Source: Neostapfia colusana (lineage: Eukaryota; Streptophyta; Magnoliopsida; Poales; Poaceae). From it: 64,000 nucleotides of DNA. A program made the translations under genes and the position numbers. The stretch covers positions 110,061,854 to 110,125,853 of the forward strand of contig JASWHV010000009.1 in the NCBI GenBank assembly GCA_030760725.1. Reading direction: 5' to 3'. The notes beneath the pieces are model-generated. The model worked only from the letters and a program-made list of their open reading frames with translations. It made no database searches and was not told the origin of the DNA. Shown here piece after piece: positions 35,601 to 46,927 of this stretch (within the stretch, counting starts at the first letter, position 1; each line of letters opens with the position of its first letter).

Positions 35601-36046
35601 TGGACAGCAGTGACTTCCGGTGCAACATTTCTCAGAATCAACGTGTGTTGCCCGTGCTTCTTTGAATTCAGCTGCACCGTTCGTGAACTAATATCAAAGA
35701 TAGCTTGGTGATGTGTCAACCAAGCCATTCCCAAGATGATGTCAATCCGCAAGCCTTCTAGAATGATGAGTGTAGTAGGATATATCCGCCCGTCCAAACA
35801 TATAGGCGCTCGAGCAACGATTCTGCCCGCTGTCCTACTACCTCCCGGTGAATTAATCTGATAAGATGCGGCCAAGGTGGTTGATGGTACTTGGTGCTTA
35901 ACCACATAATCTTTGCTGATAAAATCATGTGTAGCACCCGAGTCGAACAACACAAACGTGGGCTGACCATGTAGGCTGAACATACCCGCGAACACGGGTT
36001 CTCCTACGGGAACGTTTTCAACTGCCATATAGTTTATATTTCCCAC
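32691..36046 (-). pseudogene. Gypsy B pol (protease, RT, RNase H, integrase, chromodomain-like)
   Basis: From 36046 downward: aspartic protease (LFDSGATHDFIS), a linker with DVFPDDLPGMP, and reverse transcriptase (CVYYRPLN, DLRSGYHQI, FVVVFIDDILVYS). TAA stops fall at 34880-34882 and near 34747. RNase H is at 34637-34194 (DVYCDASGIGLG, YTDHKNLKYIF, RRCLELIKDYELEIHYHPGK, ADALSR). Integrase is at 33873-33210 (SECDMC, SMDFIVGLPL, HPQTDGQTKRVNQ), with one extra base right at the second catalytic Asp (near 33550) and a TGA at 33210. The C-terminal part, 33134-32691, has KGVHRFSVKGKL, HVSQLRKCL and a chromodomain-like WRNHTEEEATWE tail, which in chromoviruses guides insertion into heterochromatin. 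This copy cannot make a full polyprotein. Confidence 0.9.
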
Positions 36047-36097
36047 TTTCAGTGCTGTCCTCCTTGGCTGACCATGAAATTTCTTTGCAGCTTGAGA

Positions 36098-37144
36098 TTA
36101 CATATGTCTGCTGCTCTGCTTGGTCACTTGACCCTCCTGAGGAATATGCTCTACTTCGCTACGAGTGTCGTACGATGCGAGCTCAGGATCTTCATAATAT
36201 GAAAGTGATTGATATATTTGTGCACTTTGCTGAGGTGGGGATGCAAAAATACTCATTTGCTGCTGTTGCAGCAGTGGCTGATCATCCATGGTTGAATATG
36301 GATAGTATTGGATCTGAGGTGGTCCGTCAAAGGACTGAATTTCCACCCCAGATGGTAAACAATATATCACCGGTTGTTCTTGATGATAATCATCCATACT
36401 TGCCAGTGATAATTTTCTCTTCCTCTTACTTTCGTTGTGCTCGAGTTCAGCTATTTCTTGAATCATAGCGGCATTGACTAACTCGCTATAATTCCCTTTA
36501 TTGCATTGTGCCACTTTTGTCCGAAGCTTCACATCGAGGCCTCGGAAGAAGTAATGACACTTCATCGTCTCATTATGCACATAAGCGGATGCATATTGTA
36601 CTAAACGGTTAAATTCCGTAAAGTACTTCATGACACTCATGCCTTCTTGTTTGAGTTCATAGAACTCTTCAATTCTGGTTTTGACGATGCCCTCACAGAT
36701 ATGACATGCACGGAAAGCATCACAAAACTCCATCCACGTCACACGATGGCCTTCAGCGATCTTAGCAAGATATTCAGACCACCAAGCCCCAGCGGATCCA
36801 TGAAGTTGCTGAGCGGCAAATAAAGCCTTCTCATATTCATCACACTGGAGCATTCCCAATTTAGATTCAATCACCCGGAGCCAATGATCTGCCTCCAAGG
36901 CTTCTTTAGCTTCAGAGAATACCGGTGGTTGTCTTGCTAGAAAATCCAAATAAGTGTTCAGGGTGGGGTTTCGCTGTGAGGTCTTTTGTCGGATGCCTTG
37001 CTGCACCAACAACTCAAGAGACTCAGCCATTCTTCCCAACACCTCCGCCAGTCCGGTTGATGATGGCGGTGATCGTCGCTGCGACGAATCATTTCCGTCC
37101 CGACTGGAACCACCAACCTCATACCCAGAATGAGCATGATCCAT
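36098..37144 (-). pseudogene. Gypsy B gag (348 codons), zinc knuckle destroyed
   Basis: The ATG at 37144 follows the leader. The capsid domain (HWLRVIESKLGML, GAWWSEYLAKI, TWMEFCDAFRACHI, FYELKQEGMSVMKYFTEFNRLVQYA, YFFRGLDVKLRTKVA) is complete. Where gypsy A has a CCHC zinc knuckle, this copy reads YDTRSEVEHIPQEG: the cysteines are gone and only the His remains. A TAA at 36098-36100 then stops the frame shared with pol. The cysteine losses and nearby Gly-to-Ser and Gly-to-Glu changes fit C-to-T/G-to-A decay. The particle protein could still be made, but RNA binding would be impaired. Confidence 0.87.
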
Positions 37145-38781
37145 ACTGCAAGAGTGAGCAATTTACGGTTAATATCCATGATGTACTCCACTTGAACTCA
37201 AAATTATTAACCGCAAAAACATCACATCAACAGTGCAGCATACATGAAGGAAACAAGGTTTTTCACAATTCCGAGATATAACCAATGATTGTTGAAGTTT
37301 GTCAAACTCCTAAACCAACTTCAATATATTTCCAACGAGTATTTATTTGCCTTCATATCAATTCTGAATCAGGAATTAGGATATTTCAAAGTTGACAGAA
37401 ATCTGGAACAATTTTGACAGCACCTCCTCTGAAAGTGTCTGTTTTGCCCGCAAGATTTCATAAAATTAGACTCCAAATAAGGAGAAACTTTGAACTAAAA
37501 AGTCATAGAAAATATCACAAACTCTCCAACGGTGTCTTACATGACCGTTACAAATTTTTCTACAGGAAGTTATGGTCAAAATACAGAAAATTCCAGAGAG
37601 TATTCTTGGTCTGCCCTGTTTTTGGACAGTTAAGACTCATCTGAGATTTTCATCCATTTGGATGGAGATTCTGTTCTGGAGTCCTACAGAAAAGTTGTAG
37701 AAGACTTCAAATCCTTTCCATAAATGTATCCCTCACTTCCATTGGTTCAACCAATCAAAAGTTATGCCCTGTTCAAGTTCAGCAAAATTCTGCTGAAAAC
37801 AGGGGAGTTTGTTACTAAAGGTTTGAGATGGAAACTATACTATCAATTGACTCTTAGTTCAATATAGGAGTTTATTAACCCCTAATGGAATCCTAGACTC
37901 CAAAATTACTCTTTTCTTTGAAAACTTTTTTTTTCATGCAGTTAATAACATATTACGGTACTATGTTTCCTCACCAAATCAAAAATCCTAACCGGCGTTA
38001 CACCGGCATATACATCTCAAGTGGTGGCACTAAAACGATCACTCACACACGTGTTCTAAATGGAATGTTCTACTCGTGGTTAAGTACCTGCAGAAAAATA
38101 ATCAATAATGATGCACACAAATGTTTTCCATTACAGGCAGGTCCATATCATAGTAAAAACATACGCCTCGTATCATTGCCATACTGGCCGTCCTTGAGTC
38201 AAGTCACGTCTCAAGGTACATGGTCGTGTTTTCACACCACACGACGGGGAACCCGAGTAGAGTGTGAACGGGTCGTCACGGTTGGGAATGTTATCAACCC
38301 AACGGATACCACCTACTGCCTCATGACCGTTGAGGCACGCCGATGGCGAGTGCTGCGTATGGCCCTTTGAACATTGAACGTTCAAGAGTTGCATACTATC
38401 GTGTTGCTTACCACACGATGGGCTATTCTCACTTTTGTCTAAAGCACGCTAGAGATCAGCATTTTCATATGCTCTCAGAACCATAGGGAGGTTCAGAGAC
38501 TCATATTAACTACCATGCCAAGCCACGATATACCATTCCATACTATTACTCGTATGGCGAGTTACCGCAATTGATCCGCCTGTGGTGGCGTACCTTACCT
38601 CTTACCTCCACATAGGTGCATCGTTACAGAATTCAAATACTGAATGTAACACACTGTTAGCTTGCCACCTTAAGTAACTATGCTAACAATAGTCCTTATG
38701 TGGGCATACTACACGTTCCTCACTCGTATACTTCGAAGTTTTTAAAAATAAGCTCTTTTCATGCGTGTTATTCCCAATGCG
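37145..38781 (-). other. Leader of gypsy B
   Basis: This aligns with the gypsy A leader over most of its length (for example the 38173-38394 ORF with 16580-16798). No gene is supported. ORF 37918-38370 on the plus strand is antisense to the leader. Confidence 0.7.
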
Positions 38782-38793
38782 GCTCTGATACCA
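38782..38793 (-). other. Primer-binding site of gypsy B
   Basis: The minus strand reads TGGTATCAGAGC, four bases from the 5' LTR edge at 38798. Confidence 0.93.
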
Positions 38794-38797
38794 CGCC

Positions 38798-41700
38798 TGT
38801 GGGGAACCCCTTCCGGGATCCACACTCCAGGATCACATTGGGTGGTGCCATGCGATGCGGCACCCAACAGCATACACAAAAAGAACCCAAACGCACAAAG
38901 TCTTTTATTTATCAACATAGTGTCTTTTATAAAATAATATACCACGAGGGTACTCGCAGCGGAATATACATACACACTTACTCTCGGTCCTAACTAAGCA
39001 AAAGAGACGACGTCTAGCCCGCGGACGCTTCTTACTAGCTTCCACAAAGATAAGTGCAGCGGCAGGGTTTTCAGTGAGTCTCTGATGGCTCACCGAGCAA
39101 CCATCTTCATAGCAAATTTTATAACCTACAAAACACTAATAATGCAACCGTGAGCACGATGGCTCAACAAGACTTAACCAACACTCCTAAACATGGAACT
39201 CGACATGCAGGGATTACTAACATAGGTAAAGTATGATGCAATAACCACACGCCTACACGTTAATCCTTACTTTCAGTTTAATAGCAGCAGATTATTATGC
39301 CTTAGGCAGCCCTCACATCGGAAGTCCACAATCAAACAAGAAACGCGTTCCTCCGATGTGGTGATGCCCAAAGAGGAAAATAAACTTAATGAGCTCTACA
39401 ACTACAGTATACATGGTTGGCAATACAATGAATTTAAGAACTTCACATCAGCAATGATTCATCACACATTATCTGGAATTTATTACTACGTCACAACTCA
39501 GTGAACAAGTGGTACTCATATAACCGCGAGGGACGGTGATTACAATCAGGACACACCCGGAATACACGACACATACACCCGCATCGAAAGACTCACGCGA
39601 GCTCTTTCTTACGTTGCATGCAGCAACCTTTCACCCGTCACTCCAATGCCGAACCAGTTCTGCCGACCCATCAGAAGGGCCACTACACGGAACACGTCGA
39701 AGTTACTCTGCTAGCGGGTTTACACCTCTGACACCAACCCCCCAAGGACGGCCGTATAAGTTTCGATACGAGAGTACCTGAGTTACATCGGTTTTTCGGG
39801 TCCCATATATCCGATATGCATCCGGTACTGTTCAAACTTGCTCAGCAGGGCGGCATACGCATCGGTCCTTAACTGACACAAACAGAGCTACAGCCACATA
39901 GGCCCAACGTCCTGCTGCTCCTACTCTCTGCTCGGTCTCATTTTCCATTCCAGAACTTTCATTCTCTAGAATCATACCCCGCTGTGCCCACATCCTAAAC
40001 TCGCGGGTAGCTTCCAACTACCCGACTTGTACCGGATCCTATACAACTTTAGCCTAGCAGAAACTACACGAACGTAACCTATTCTACCCTGTACTCCAAG
40101 GGTTTGTTGGCTATGCATTTGGAGTATCAATCACCTTGACCTAATGCACAATACATACTAGACCCATAAAAGTGATACAAAGCAAAATATAACTAAAAAG
40201 TTGTTAATTGCAAACCGGGGCTTGCCTTATGTTGCTGCAGGTTTAGTCCTACTTTATAGTCAGTAGCTTGGCAATGAGTTAAGCCTCAACTTGCTGCTCC
40301 GAGTCAAGTTGCTCGTCGACCTCCTTCGTCGTATTTTCTACCGACATGAATATGCATAGTTTTATGTTGCAAGTAAAGACATTCTAAAAAAATGTTTTAG
40401 GACTTAAGAAAGGGTTCTAACTTACTAAGACTCGAGAATTTGGTTTGGCTATGTGCTGGAACAGAGACATGAACATTGTGAGCATTGGAGAATTTTGGAA
40501 CTCAAGTTCAAAGAACTAGGTAAAGGATATAAGGATGAAACTAGAAAGGATTAGCAGAAACTTGAGAAGATGATCTCACTTGCTCTGAAATTTTTACAGT
40601 GGTCCATAAATCATACAGAGGTATGGCTTGCAAAATTTCAAACAAAGTTGATGTAACATGTGGCCTAAAGAATTGCCTTAGCTATTTGGCTTCTCTGAAT
40701 TCCTATGGAAATTATATTGTCTTGTCATGCTCCAAATTTGGTTTTTCATAAACTTGAGAGTCTCATGAGTCCATAGGACTTGGTTTCACCATTTTTGGAG
40801 CTCCATACAAAGACATATGGATTTTAGAAATTGGAGCTAAAAGCTGGAAAATTTTTCTGTCATTTTCCTAATTATCAGAGATATACAAGATTGAATCAAC
40901 ATTTGGCCAAGCAAATCAAGTCCAATGCCTCCGAAAATTTTACTGGAGTTCAAAGATTTTTGTAAGAGTGTCCTGCCCAAATTTGGGAATTTTCCAATAA
41001 ACAGAACTCCTGTAAACATTCCTGCAAGAATTTCTTTAAATGAATTAATGAGCCAAATCAAACAGATTTCATAAATATTGGGCTGCACCCTTGGATAGTG
41101 CTCTTTTAGGGGAATCCAACAAAATTTATTTCACAATTTTTGGGCACTCCTACACAATGTTATGGCTCTCCAAAATCTGGACTGAAATGGGAAAATCTGG
41201 AAAATGTTTAAATGCCGACAGTGGGTCCCACTCGTCATCCCTAACCTCCAGCCTCGCGCCAAACAGAGCAGTGGCGGCTCCCTCCGGCGAGGTTGCCATA
41301 AAGGCACTTCCCAGCCACCTCCGGACCCCCAGCTGGCCGCCCCCCCCCCCCCCCCATTTTCCCCCACGCTGAACATGTTGGTGAGGTCGCCGGCGGCTGA
41401 AACTCGTTGAAAAACTGGGCGCACCGGCAACAGCAAACCCTAGTGCTCCGGCGAGGTCGTGCATGGTGATTTATCCATCAAATGGTCGGTTCTTGGGCTC
41501 TATAGCACCGTGGGGGATCCCTCCTTACCGGCATGAGCTCAAATCGGCCCAATAATGGCTGCAAATAGGGACTCATCAGCGACCTAGGGCGAAAATCGGT
41601 GCCGGCCCAAAATTCTCAAAGAACAGCACCAAATCTTGATGATTTTCGATGATTTTTGATCCTAGAGGGGCGTGGAAGTGTCTAGCTCATGTTTGTAGCT

Positions 41701-42553
41701 CGGCACACGTGATGGTGGACTGAACACGACAAATTTTGAAGATTTGTGCAGCTCGGTTCTATGAATACACTTGCAGTAAACAGAGAAATTCTTCCTCTGT
41801 AGTGCACAAAAAGAGGACTGGTTTTCACCGGAGTGTAGAGCAGTCTGGGGCGCCTCTTTTTCGTGTAGAACGTCGGACACGAGGAAGACCGTAGAGCTCG
41901 GTTGCTGGAGAACAGAGGGTCGGCTGAGGTGAACTTTCTTCGGTCTGTGCAAGGGCTGTGGTGGGAGAGGGAGAGGAACAGTTCACGGCGGAGGCACGGG
42001 GTGGCTTCAGTCGGCATCCTCATCCACAGAGCAGGAGCTGGCAAGGCGGTGGGCACCGGCGAGCAGGACGTGTCGGCTCTCGGTGAGGAGAAACAGAGCA
42101 CAGCGTGAGATACTCCATTGAGTCTTTGTCTAGTGGGGTCCACCCACCCACAATTCTCCCCCTTATCCCCAATTTTGTTTTAAATAGCAAACGAGCTCCA
42201 AATTTGATCAAACTTGGAGAATAGGCCAAAAGAAATATGAGGAACAAAATGGTGCACTCAAATTTGAATTCGGTGAAGTCGGAATTTGAAACTGAGATTT
42301 AAATTTAAATTCAAATTTTCTCCGGTTTAAATTCCAACAAATAGGAAATCCTTTTTAAATGCTCTGAAAATTTGCCGGGCTATTATTGGATGTGTAGAGA
42401 ACCAAATGATAGCTTTAGATCTCCGTGTTCGGGAATTTTTGCAAGTTCAAGTTTAGACTTGGAGCTCACACCGTTAAATTCAAAAGTTTAAATTCCCTCT
42501 CATTTTCTCGGTGTGACTTGTAGCTCCACTTGCTAGAGTTTTGAGATTTCACA
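38798..42553 (-). repeat. 5' LTR of gypsy B (3756 bp)
   Basis: Plus-strand edges are TGTGGGGAACCCC (38798) and GAGATTTCACA (42553), followed by the target duplication ACCGG. It is the partner of 28876-32625. It contains a C-run of about 16 at 41340, longer than in the other LTR. Confidence 0.95.
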
Positions 42554-42558
42554 ACCGG

Positions 42559-42640
42559 TTCCAGGTGGGACACACGGAGACGGTTTCTTCGGCTCAGGAG
42601 GTAGTCGAGGGGGTAGTGTGTAGCCCTTTTGTGTTTTGTG
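42559..42640 (+). pseudogene. Last-exon remainder of the second CACTA gene
   Basis: Removing gypsy B and one ACCGG joins this to 28875 in a continuous frame (LPVPGGTHGDGF...) that ends at a TAG near 42620. It shows that gypsy B hit the final exon. Confidence 0.6.
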
Positions 42641-42774
42641 TTGTGTTTGATGCATATGCCTCTGTTTAAGACTGTTTACTGCTGCTATGAGTATATATTG
42701 TCTCTATTCTCTGTTCTGTGAGCTGGCCATCGAGCCTGGTTAGTTAATTTTTGTTTTTTAAAAAAATTACAAAC

Positions 42775-43111
42775 ATAACTTACGACGGCCACTGCCCAGA
42801 AGCCGTCGTAAGTTAGCCTCTGCTACTTACGACGGTCACCAGAACCGTCGTAAGTTAGCCTCAGTTACTTACGACAGCTTCTGGGCAGTGGCCGCCGTAA
42901 GTAAATTGGCTTGGGCCACCACGTGGCCTAGGCCGTTACTTATGACGGATGCGCGACACCGTCGTAAGTTAGCTTATTTACGACAAAATAATTACCTCGG
43001 CTCGTCACCGTCGTAAGTAACGAAATACTGTCATAAGTTAGCTACTTATGACTGTTTATGACTTAATTACGATGGCTCCGGCCATCGTAAGTCAGTCGTA
43101 TCCATGTAGTG
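42775..43111. repeat. Right subterminal repeats and terminus of the CACTA element
   Basis: Inverted copies of ACTTACGACGGC/GCCGTCGTAAGT, increasingly degenerate (TTACGATGGC, TTATGACTG) towards the terminus CCATGTAGTG at 43111. Confidence 0.85.
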
Positions 43112-43664
43112 TTGGGGACGAAACTGATCCGAAGATCCGCGTATCACCCGCAGACGGATGGTCCAACTGAACGGGTGAATCAAGTGCTGGAAGACATGCT
43201 ACACGCTTGTGCCATCCACCACGGTAAAAACTGGGACGATCATTTACCGTTGGCGGAGTTTTCATATTAACAATGGCTATCATGCTAGCATCAAGAAGGT
43301 GCCGTATGAAGCTCTCTACAGCCAGAAATGCCGCACACCACTCAACTGGTGCGAGTCCGGCGAGCGAGTTATCTACGACATTGAACTTGTGAATGAGGCC
43401 GAAGAACGAGTACGAGTAATACAAGCCAATCTTAATGCTGCTCAATCTTGTCAGAAGAGTTATGCAGATAAAAGACGTCGTCCTCTCCACTTTGACATCG
43501 GGGACCATGTTTATGTCCATGTGTCTCCGATGAAGGGAGTTCATCGTTTCGGAGTGAAGGGCAAACTTGCACCGCGATTCATTGGTCCGTTCACCGTCAT
43601 TGAAAAATGCGGACCCATGGCCTATCGCTTGGAGTTACCGGCGTCACTCGCGGGAATCCACAAC
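43112..43664 (+). pseudogene. Gypsy A integrase C-terminal part (pol, second segment)
   Basis: After the CACTA element the gypsy A frame resumes (GTKLIRRSAYHPQTDGPTE, RVNQVLEDML, HHGKNWDDHLPLAEFS). A small frame change follows near 43262 and then NGYHASIKKVPYEALY, WCESGERV, KGVHRFGVKGKLAPRFIGPF. The frame is cut at 43665-43669 by copia B and continues at 54801. Confidence 0.9.
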
Positions 43665-43669
43665 AAATT

Positions 43670-45063
43670 TGAATGTGGCCTAGAGGGGGGTGAATAGGCC
43701 TTTAAAGAATTCCTGCACACTTAGTCCGGTTGTGTGGGCAGACTAGTCCGGTGTGCTGAATTATTTGAGTTGATTAAGTGTGTCTCACAAATTTTATCTT
43801 ATAGCAGCGGAATAAGAACAACAGTTTTTATAACTTAAATTTATTGTATGGATGCACGTGCAAACTTGTAAGGAATTCAAACGATGACTAGCAAACTAGT
43901 GATCTAATGTGTCAAGATGTAAAACAAATGAGAGACAAAAGACACGAATTTTTACCGAGGTTCGATCTCACCAAGAGATCTACGTCCTCGTTGAGGAAGC
44001 TCACACAGAGCCGGGTTCCCAACCCTTTCCCTCTTCAAGTCACCACACAGGCCGACTTGACTTCACTATCAAGTGTAATCACCGTTTTTATGGGGCAACC
44101 TCACACGTTGAGGGCTCCCACAAGAATTACAATGAGAAGTTGATCAAATACACTCAAAAAGATTACAATGCAGAATATGAGTGTAGAGAGATCAAACCCC
44201 AAGAGCTCACAACGAAGGAACGACGATCTCCCAATCCCAAATCCAAGTATTTTATTGATCTTCACCTTTTTGCACCTTAGATGTGTGGGGAGACGTGTTT
44301 TTGGGCTCTTGGGACAGGTGGCGGCGCTAGGGTTTCAGTTTTTGACAGTATGAGTCGTGTCTTCTTAGGGAAAAGACGAAGGACCTCTTTTTATAGGCTT
44401 TCCCAAAAAGTTACCGTTGTTAAACCTACTACCGGACTAGTCTGGTATATGATCGGACTTGTCTGGCCTACTTTCAGTGGGTTAACCGGACTAGTCCGGT
44501 CCACAAACCGGACTTGTCCGGTGCTATGTGAGATGGGTTTTCAGAAACTTTAGCGGACTAGTCCTGTTGCTTGGATGGACTAGTCCGTAGTCCTCTAAAG
44601 AGGACAACAGAGACATGACCGGACTAGTCCGGTCTAAAACTGGACTTGTCCGGTTGCATTCCAGTGAGCTGACCGGACTAGTCCGTTTCACAAGGCGGAC
44701 TAGTCCGGTGCACTATGTTTGCGTCTTTCAGAAAGTTAAACGGACTAGTCCGGTCCATGAACGGACTTGTCCGGTTTTCAGTGGATTTTAGTTGATTTTT
44801 AAACCCCTTACCCTTACGCAAAGTCATGAGCTCTTGGGATGTGTCTCTCTCACACACAACCTATACATTTTTATCTACCTTGCTTCTCTAAATTCCACTA
44901 ACTACTTCTTTTTCGGGCACCACTCTATTTTTCACCTTTTTGTGTGTGTGCCGAGCCAGTTCACTTTGTTTATCCTGCAATCATCTTAATAGTTTCATTA
45001 GGATCTCATATGTTCGTCATCAATTAGCCAAAACCCACAAGGGATATCCTAGATGCACCTACA
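43670..45063 (-). repeat. 3' LTR of copia B (1394 bp)
   Basis: Plus-strand edges are TGAATGTGGCCTAGAG and TGCACCTACA. Compared with the right LTR it lacks about 33 bp near 43724 (a stretch including one CCGGACTAGTCCGG copy). Otherwise differences are few. Confidence 0.95.
44431..44776. repeat. Array of the palindrome ACCGGACTAGTCCGGT in the 3' LTR
   Basis: About 12 copies of a 16-bp palindrome lie in about 345 bp, in two versions: centre CTAG (ACCGGACTAGTCCGGT) and centre CTTG (ACCGGACTTGTCCGGT). Copies are spaced 15-50 bp with unrelated spacers. The array lies upstream of the LTR TATA box, in U3. Confidence 0.9.
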
Positions 45064-45077
45064 ATCTCCCCCTTTTT
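45064..45077 (-). other. Polypurine tract of copia B
   Basis: The minus strand reads AAAAAGGGGGAGAT directly before the 3' LTR start TGTAGGTGC. Confidence 0.9.
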
Positions 45078-45378
45078 GGTGATTGATGACAACCATTTGA
45101 GATATCACAATTGAGAATAAAAGGTTGATTTTCATAAGGTTTGTACATATGAGAATAATAAAGAATTCACAAAACGCTTCTCACATATGCACACACCTTA
45201 TGGTGGGGTGCCTCACAGGTGTGTGATAAACAAAATGTGATAAATTACAAGACATAGGAAAAGAAATAGTGCATTACAAGATTTTAAAAATAGGTACATG
45301 TCCTTGATCACACAAGATCTTAATGACTAATACTAGATAGAAAAAAGTCCAAGTCTAATCTCAATCTTCCATCTCAAT

Positions 45379-45394
45379 CTCTCCCCCTTTGGCA
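45379..45394 (-). other. Second polypurine-tract-like site next to the third ORF
   Basis: The minus strand reads TGCCAAAGGGGGAGAG about 300 bp before the true tract, just after the third ORF ends. PPT-like repeats are known from SIRE-lineage elements. A function in priming is inference. Confidence 0.5.
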
Positions 45395-45427
45395 TCAAGA
45401 CACCAAAAAGGGAAAAATTGAGGGAAA

Positions 45428-46927
45428 TCACTCATCGCCGCCTCCTCCGTCAGTCTCAGTCTGATCTTCATCTTCAGCATCCACGGGAGCAGGATCTTCC
45501 TCTGAGTCCTCGGAGGCGGGCGGTGATCCAACAGGCTCAATCTCAAGCTTTGCACAGATAGACTTGATATTTGCATTGACGTACTGTTGATGTCTCTTCC
45601 TTGCAAGCTTTTCTTTGCGTTGTCTGTCTTCGATCTTACGACAGCAGGCAAAGATAGAGGAGAGCATCTTGAGGATGCCGCTAGATGATTCTTGGGCAGG
45701 TGGAGAACCAGGAGGAGTAGCTGCAGACCTAGTGTCATCAAGAGATTTCTTTGATCTCCTCTCCACTGGTGGAGAGGATGGGGCAGTTGGAGCCAGAGGG
45801 AGAGTGTACTCGGTGGGTTTTTGCGGCTTCAACCCCGTATGCTTGACATCCTTGACAAACTCGAGTCCTGTCACCTTCTCAATCATGTACATGATATACG
45901 GTGCGTATCCACAGGACCTATTGGGGGTAATTGAGATGTTCACAATGTCGTTGTAGATATACTCAAAGACATTGAATGGTCTCCTCCCACTAATGACTTT
46001 CATGAGAGTCCTCAAGGTTCCTTGTATAGTTCCTGCATCTCCATCCTTCGGAGCTATCGTCTTTCTCAAGACTCTATTTAGAACCACAAAGAAGGGCTTT
46101 AGATATTTGATGGTTGGAGGGACATATGGCATCCTTGTGTCATAGAGAAATTCAAGTTCCTCCTTCTCCAGGGGTTTCAGATTATGAATGACCAGTTCAT
46201 GATCCAAAGTGTTTTGGAGGTGAAGAATCCTAGCAAATTCATCATAAGTGACACTATACCTTGAACCATGAGTCATCCAAGTGAGATTGTCTCCATCATC
46301 CCGAGCAAAGTAGAGAGTGGAGTAAAACTGGGTAATGACTTCATTGTTCCAGTCATACTCAAAGGATAGCAGGTCCGTCAGACCGTGCCTCTCTAAGGCC
46401 CCCACCATCTCACGAAAGGCGGGATACTTCTTCGACTTCAGGTAGTCAACATTCAGCCATTGACTCTCTACTACGGGATTCTTCATCTTCATGTACACGT
46501 GCTCGTAGTAGTCTGCATGGAAGTTGCTCCAGAACCTAGGATCAGAACATTGTTTAGGTCGGCCATACACTTCAATCTTCCTGAAGTTATCAGCTAGCTC
46601 ATTCCCTTTTCCAGTGAAATCCTCACTTGAAGGCTGCCTGTTGCGGTGAACGGGATTTTTCAATTTCAGAGGCCCAATGGGGCCACTAGCAAGTCCCTTC
46701 CCTTTATTGAGAACTCTTCTTGGCCCTGATGAGCCCTCAGCAGCATCTTTCCTTTGAGGCATTTTAATAATGACTTTTCTCTTCTTAGGTAGATTGTCGT
46801 CGGAGGGTGGAGAGTGAGCATTGACATCATGTCTCTTCTTCATCACTCCCTCCTTAGCTCTCCTCACTCTTTCACGTTGAACTTCTTTGTCAATGTGAAA
46901 AGAGCTGTCATCTGATCCTGAAGACAT
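45428..46927 (-). CDS. Third ORF of copia B, 499 residues, with a nuclear-localisation motif
   Basis: This intact frame lies between RNase H and the 3' LTR, the position called env-like in the SIRE lineage. I start it at the ATG at 46927; a TTG 12 bases upstream lies before a likely splice acceptor. The N-terminus is basic and contains PKKRKV at residues 47-52, a classical monopartite nuclear signal, in a Lys/Arg-rich stretch to about 60. The centre (about 105-330: FWSNFHADYYEHVY, FREMVGALERHGL, FEYDWNNEVITQFYSTLYF, TYDEFARILHL) resembles the 'putative plant transposon protein' domain found in Athila-type ORF1 and other plant elements (PF20167-like; my recollection). The tail has a basic helix (about 420-455) and ends strongly acidic. 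I see no signal peptide or convincing membrane segment, so an envelope role is not supported. It is the only long uninterrupted gene in the element besides part of pol. Confidence 0.75.
   Translation of the reverse strand: MSSGSDDSSFHIDKEVQRERVRRAKEGVMKKRHDVNAHSPPSDDNLPKKRKVIIKMPQRKDAAEGSSGPRRVLNKGKGLASGPIGPLKLKNPVHRNRQPSSEDFTGKGNELADNFRKIEVYGRPKQCSDPRFWSNFHADYYEHVYMKMKNPVVESQWLNVDYLKSKKYPAFREMVGALERHGLTDLLSFEYDWNNEVITQFYSTLYFARDDGDNLTWMTHGSRYSVTYDEFARILHLQNTLDHELVIHNLKPLEKEELEFLYDTRMPYVPPTIKYLKPFFVVLNRVLRKTIAPKDGDAGTIQGTLRTLMKVISGRRPFNVFEYIYNDIVNISITPNRSCGYAPYIMYMIEKVTGLEFVKDVKHTGLKPQKPTEYTLPLAPTAPSSPPVERRSKKSLDDTRSAATPPGSPPAQESSSGILKMLSSIFACCRKIEDRQRKEKLARKRHQQYVNANIKSICAKLEIEPVGSPPASEDSEEDPAPVDAEDEDQTETDGGGGDE

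Larger units (their letters stand above)
28876..42553 (-). mobile_element. Gypsy B: complete Tekay/Del-type chromovirus, minus strand
   Basis: Both LTRs, both primer sites and a 5-bp target duplication ACCGG (28871-28875 and 42554-42558) are present; total 13678 bp, internal region 6172 bp. On the minus strand the order is 5' LTR (38798-42553), primer site, leader, gag, pol, polypurine tract, 3' LTR (28876-32625). It belongs to the same broad family as gypsy A: leader, pol and LTR ends align. Several in-frame stops, one frameshift and a ruined Gag zinc knuckle make it defective, though its reverse transcriptase box FIDD is intact. Confidence 0.95.
21564..43111 (+). mobile_element. CACTA (En/Spm) transposon inserted in gypsy A integrase
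   Basis: The left end is CACTACAAGAAACC at 21564 and the right end CCATGTAGTG at 43111. The flanking TTG is duplicated (21561-21563 and 43112-43114), the 3-bp duplication expected of this superfamily. Removing the element with one TTG restores the integrase frame of gypsy A. It carries subterminal repeats, a TNP2-type transposase, a second (accessory) gene, and, inserted later, gypsy B. Without gypsy B it is about 7.87 kb. Inverted termini match only over CACTACA and scattered bases beyond. Confidence 0.93.
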
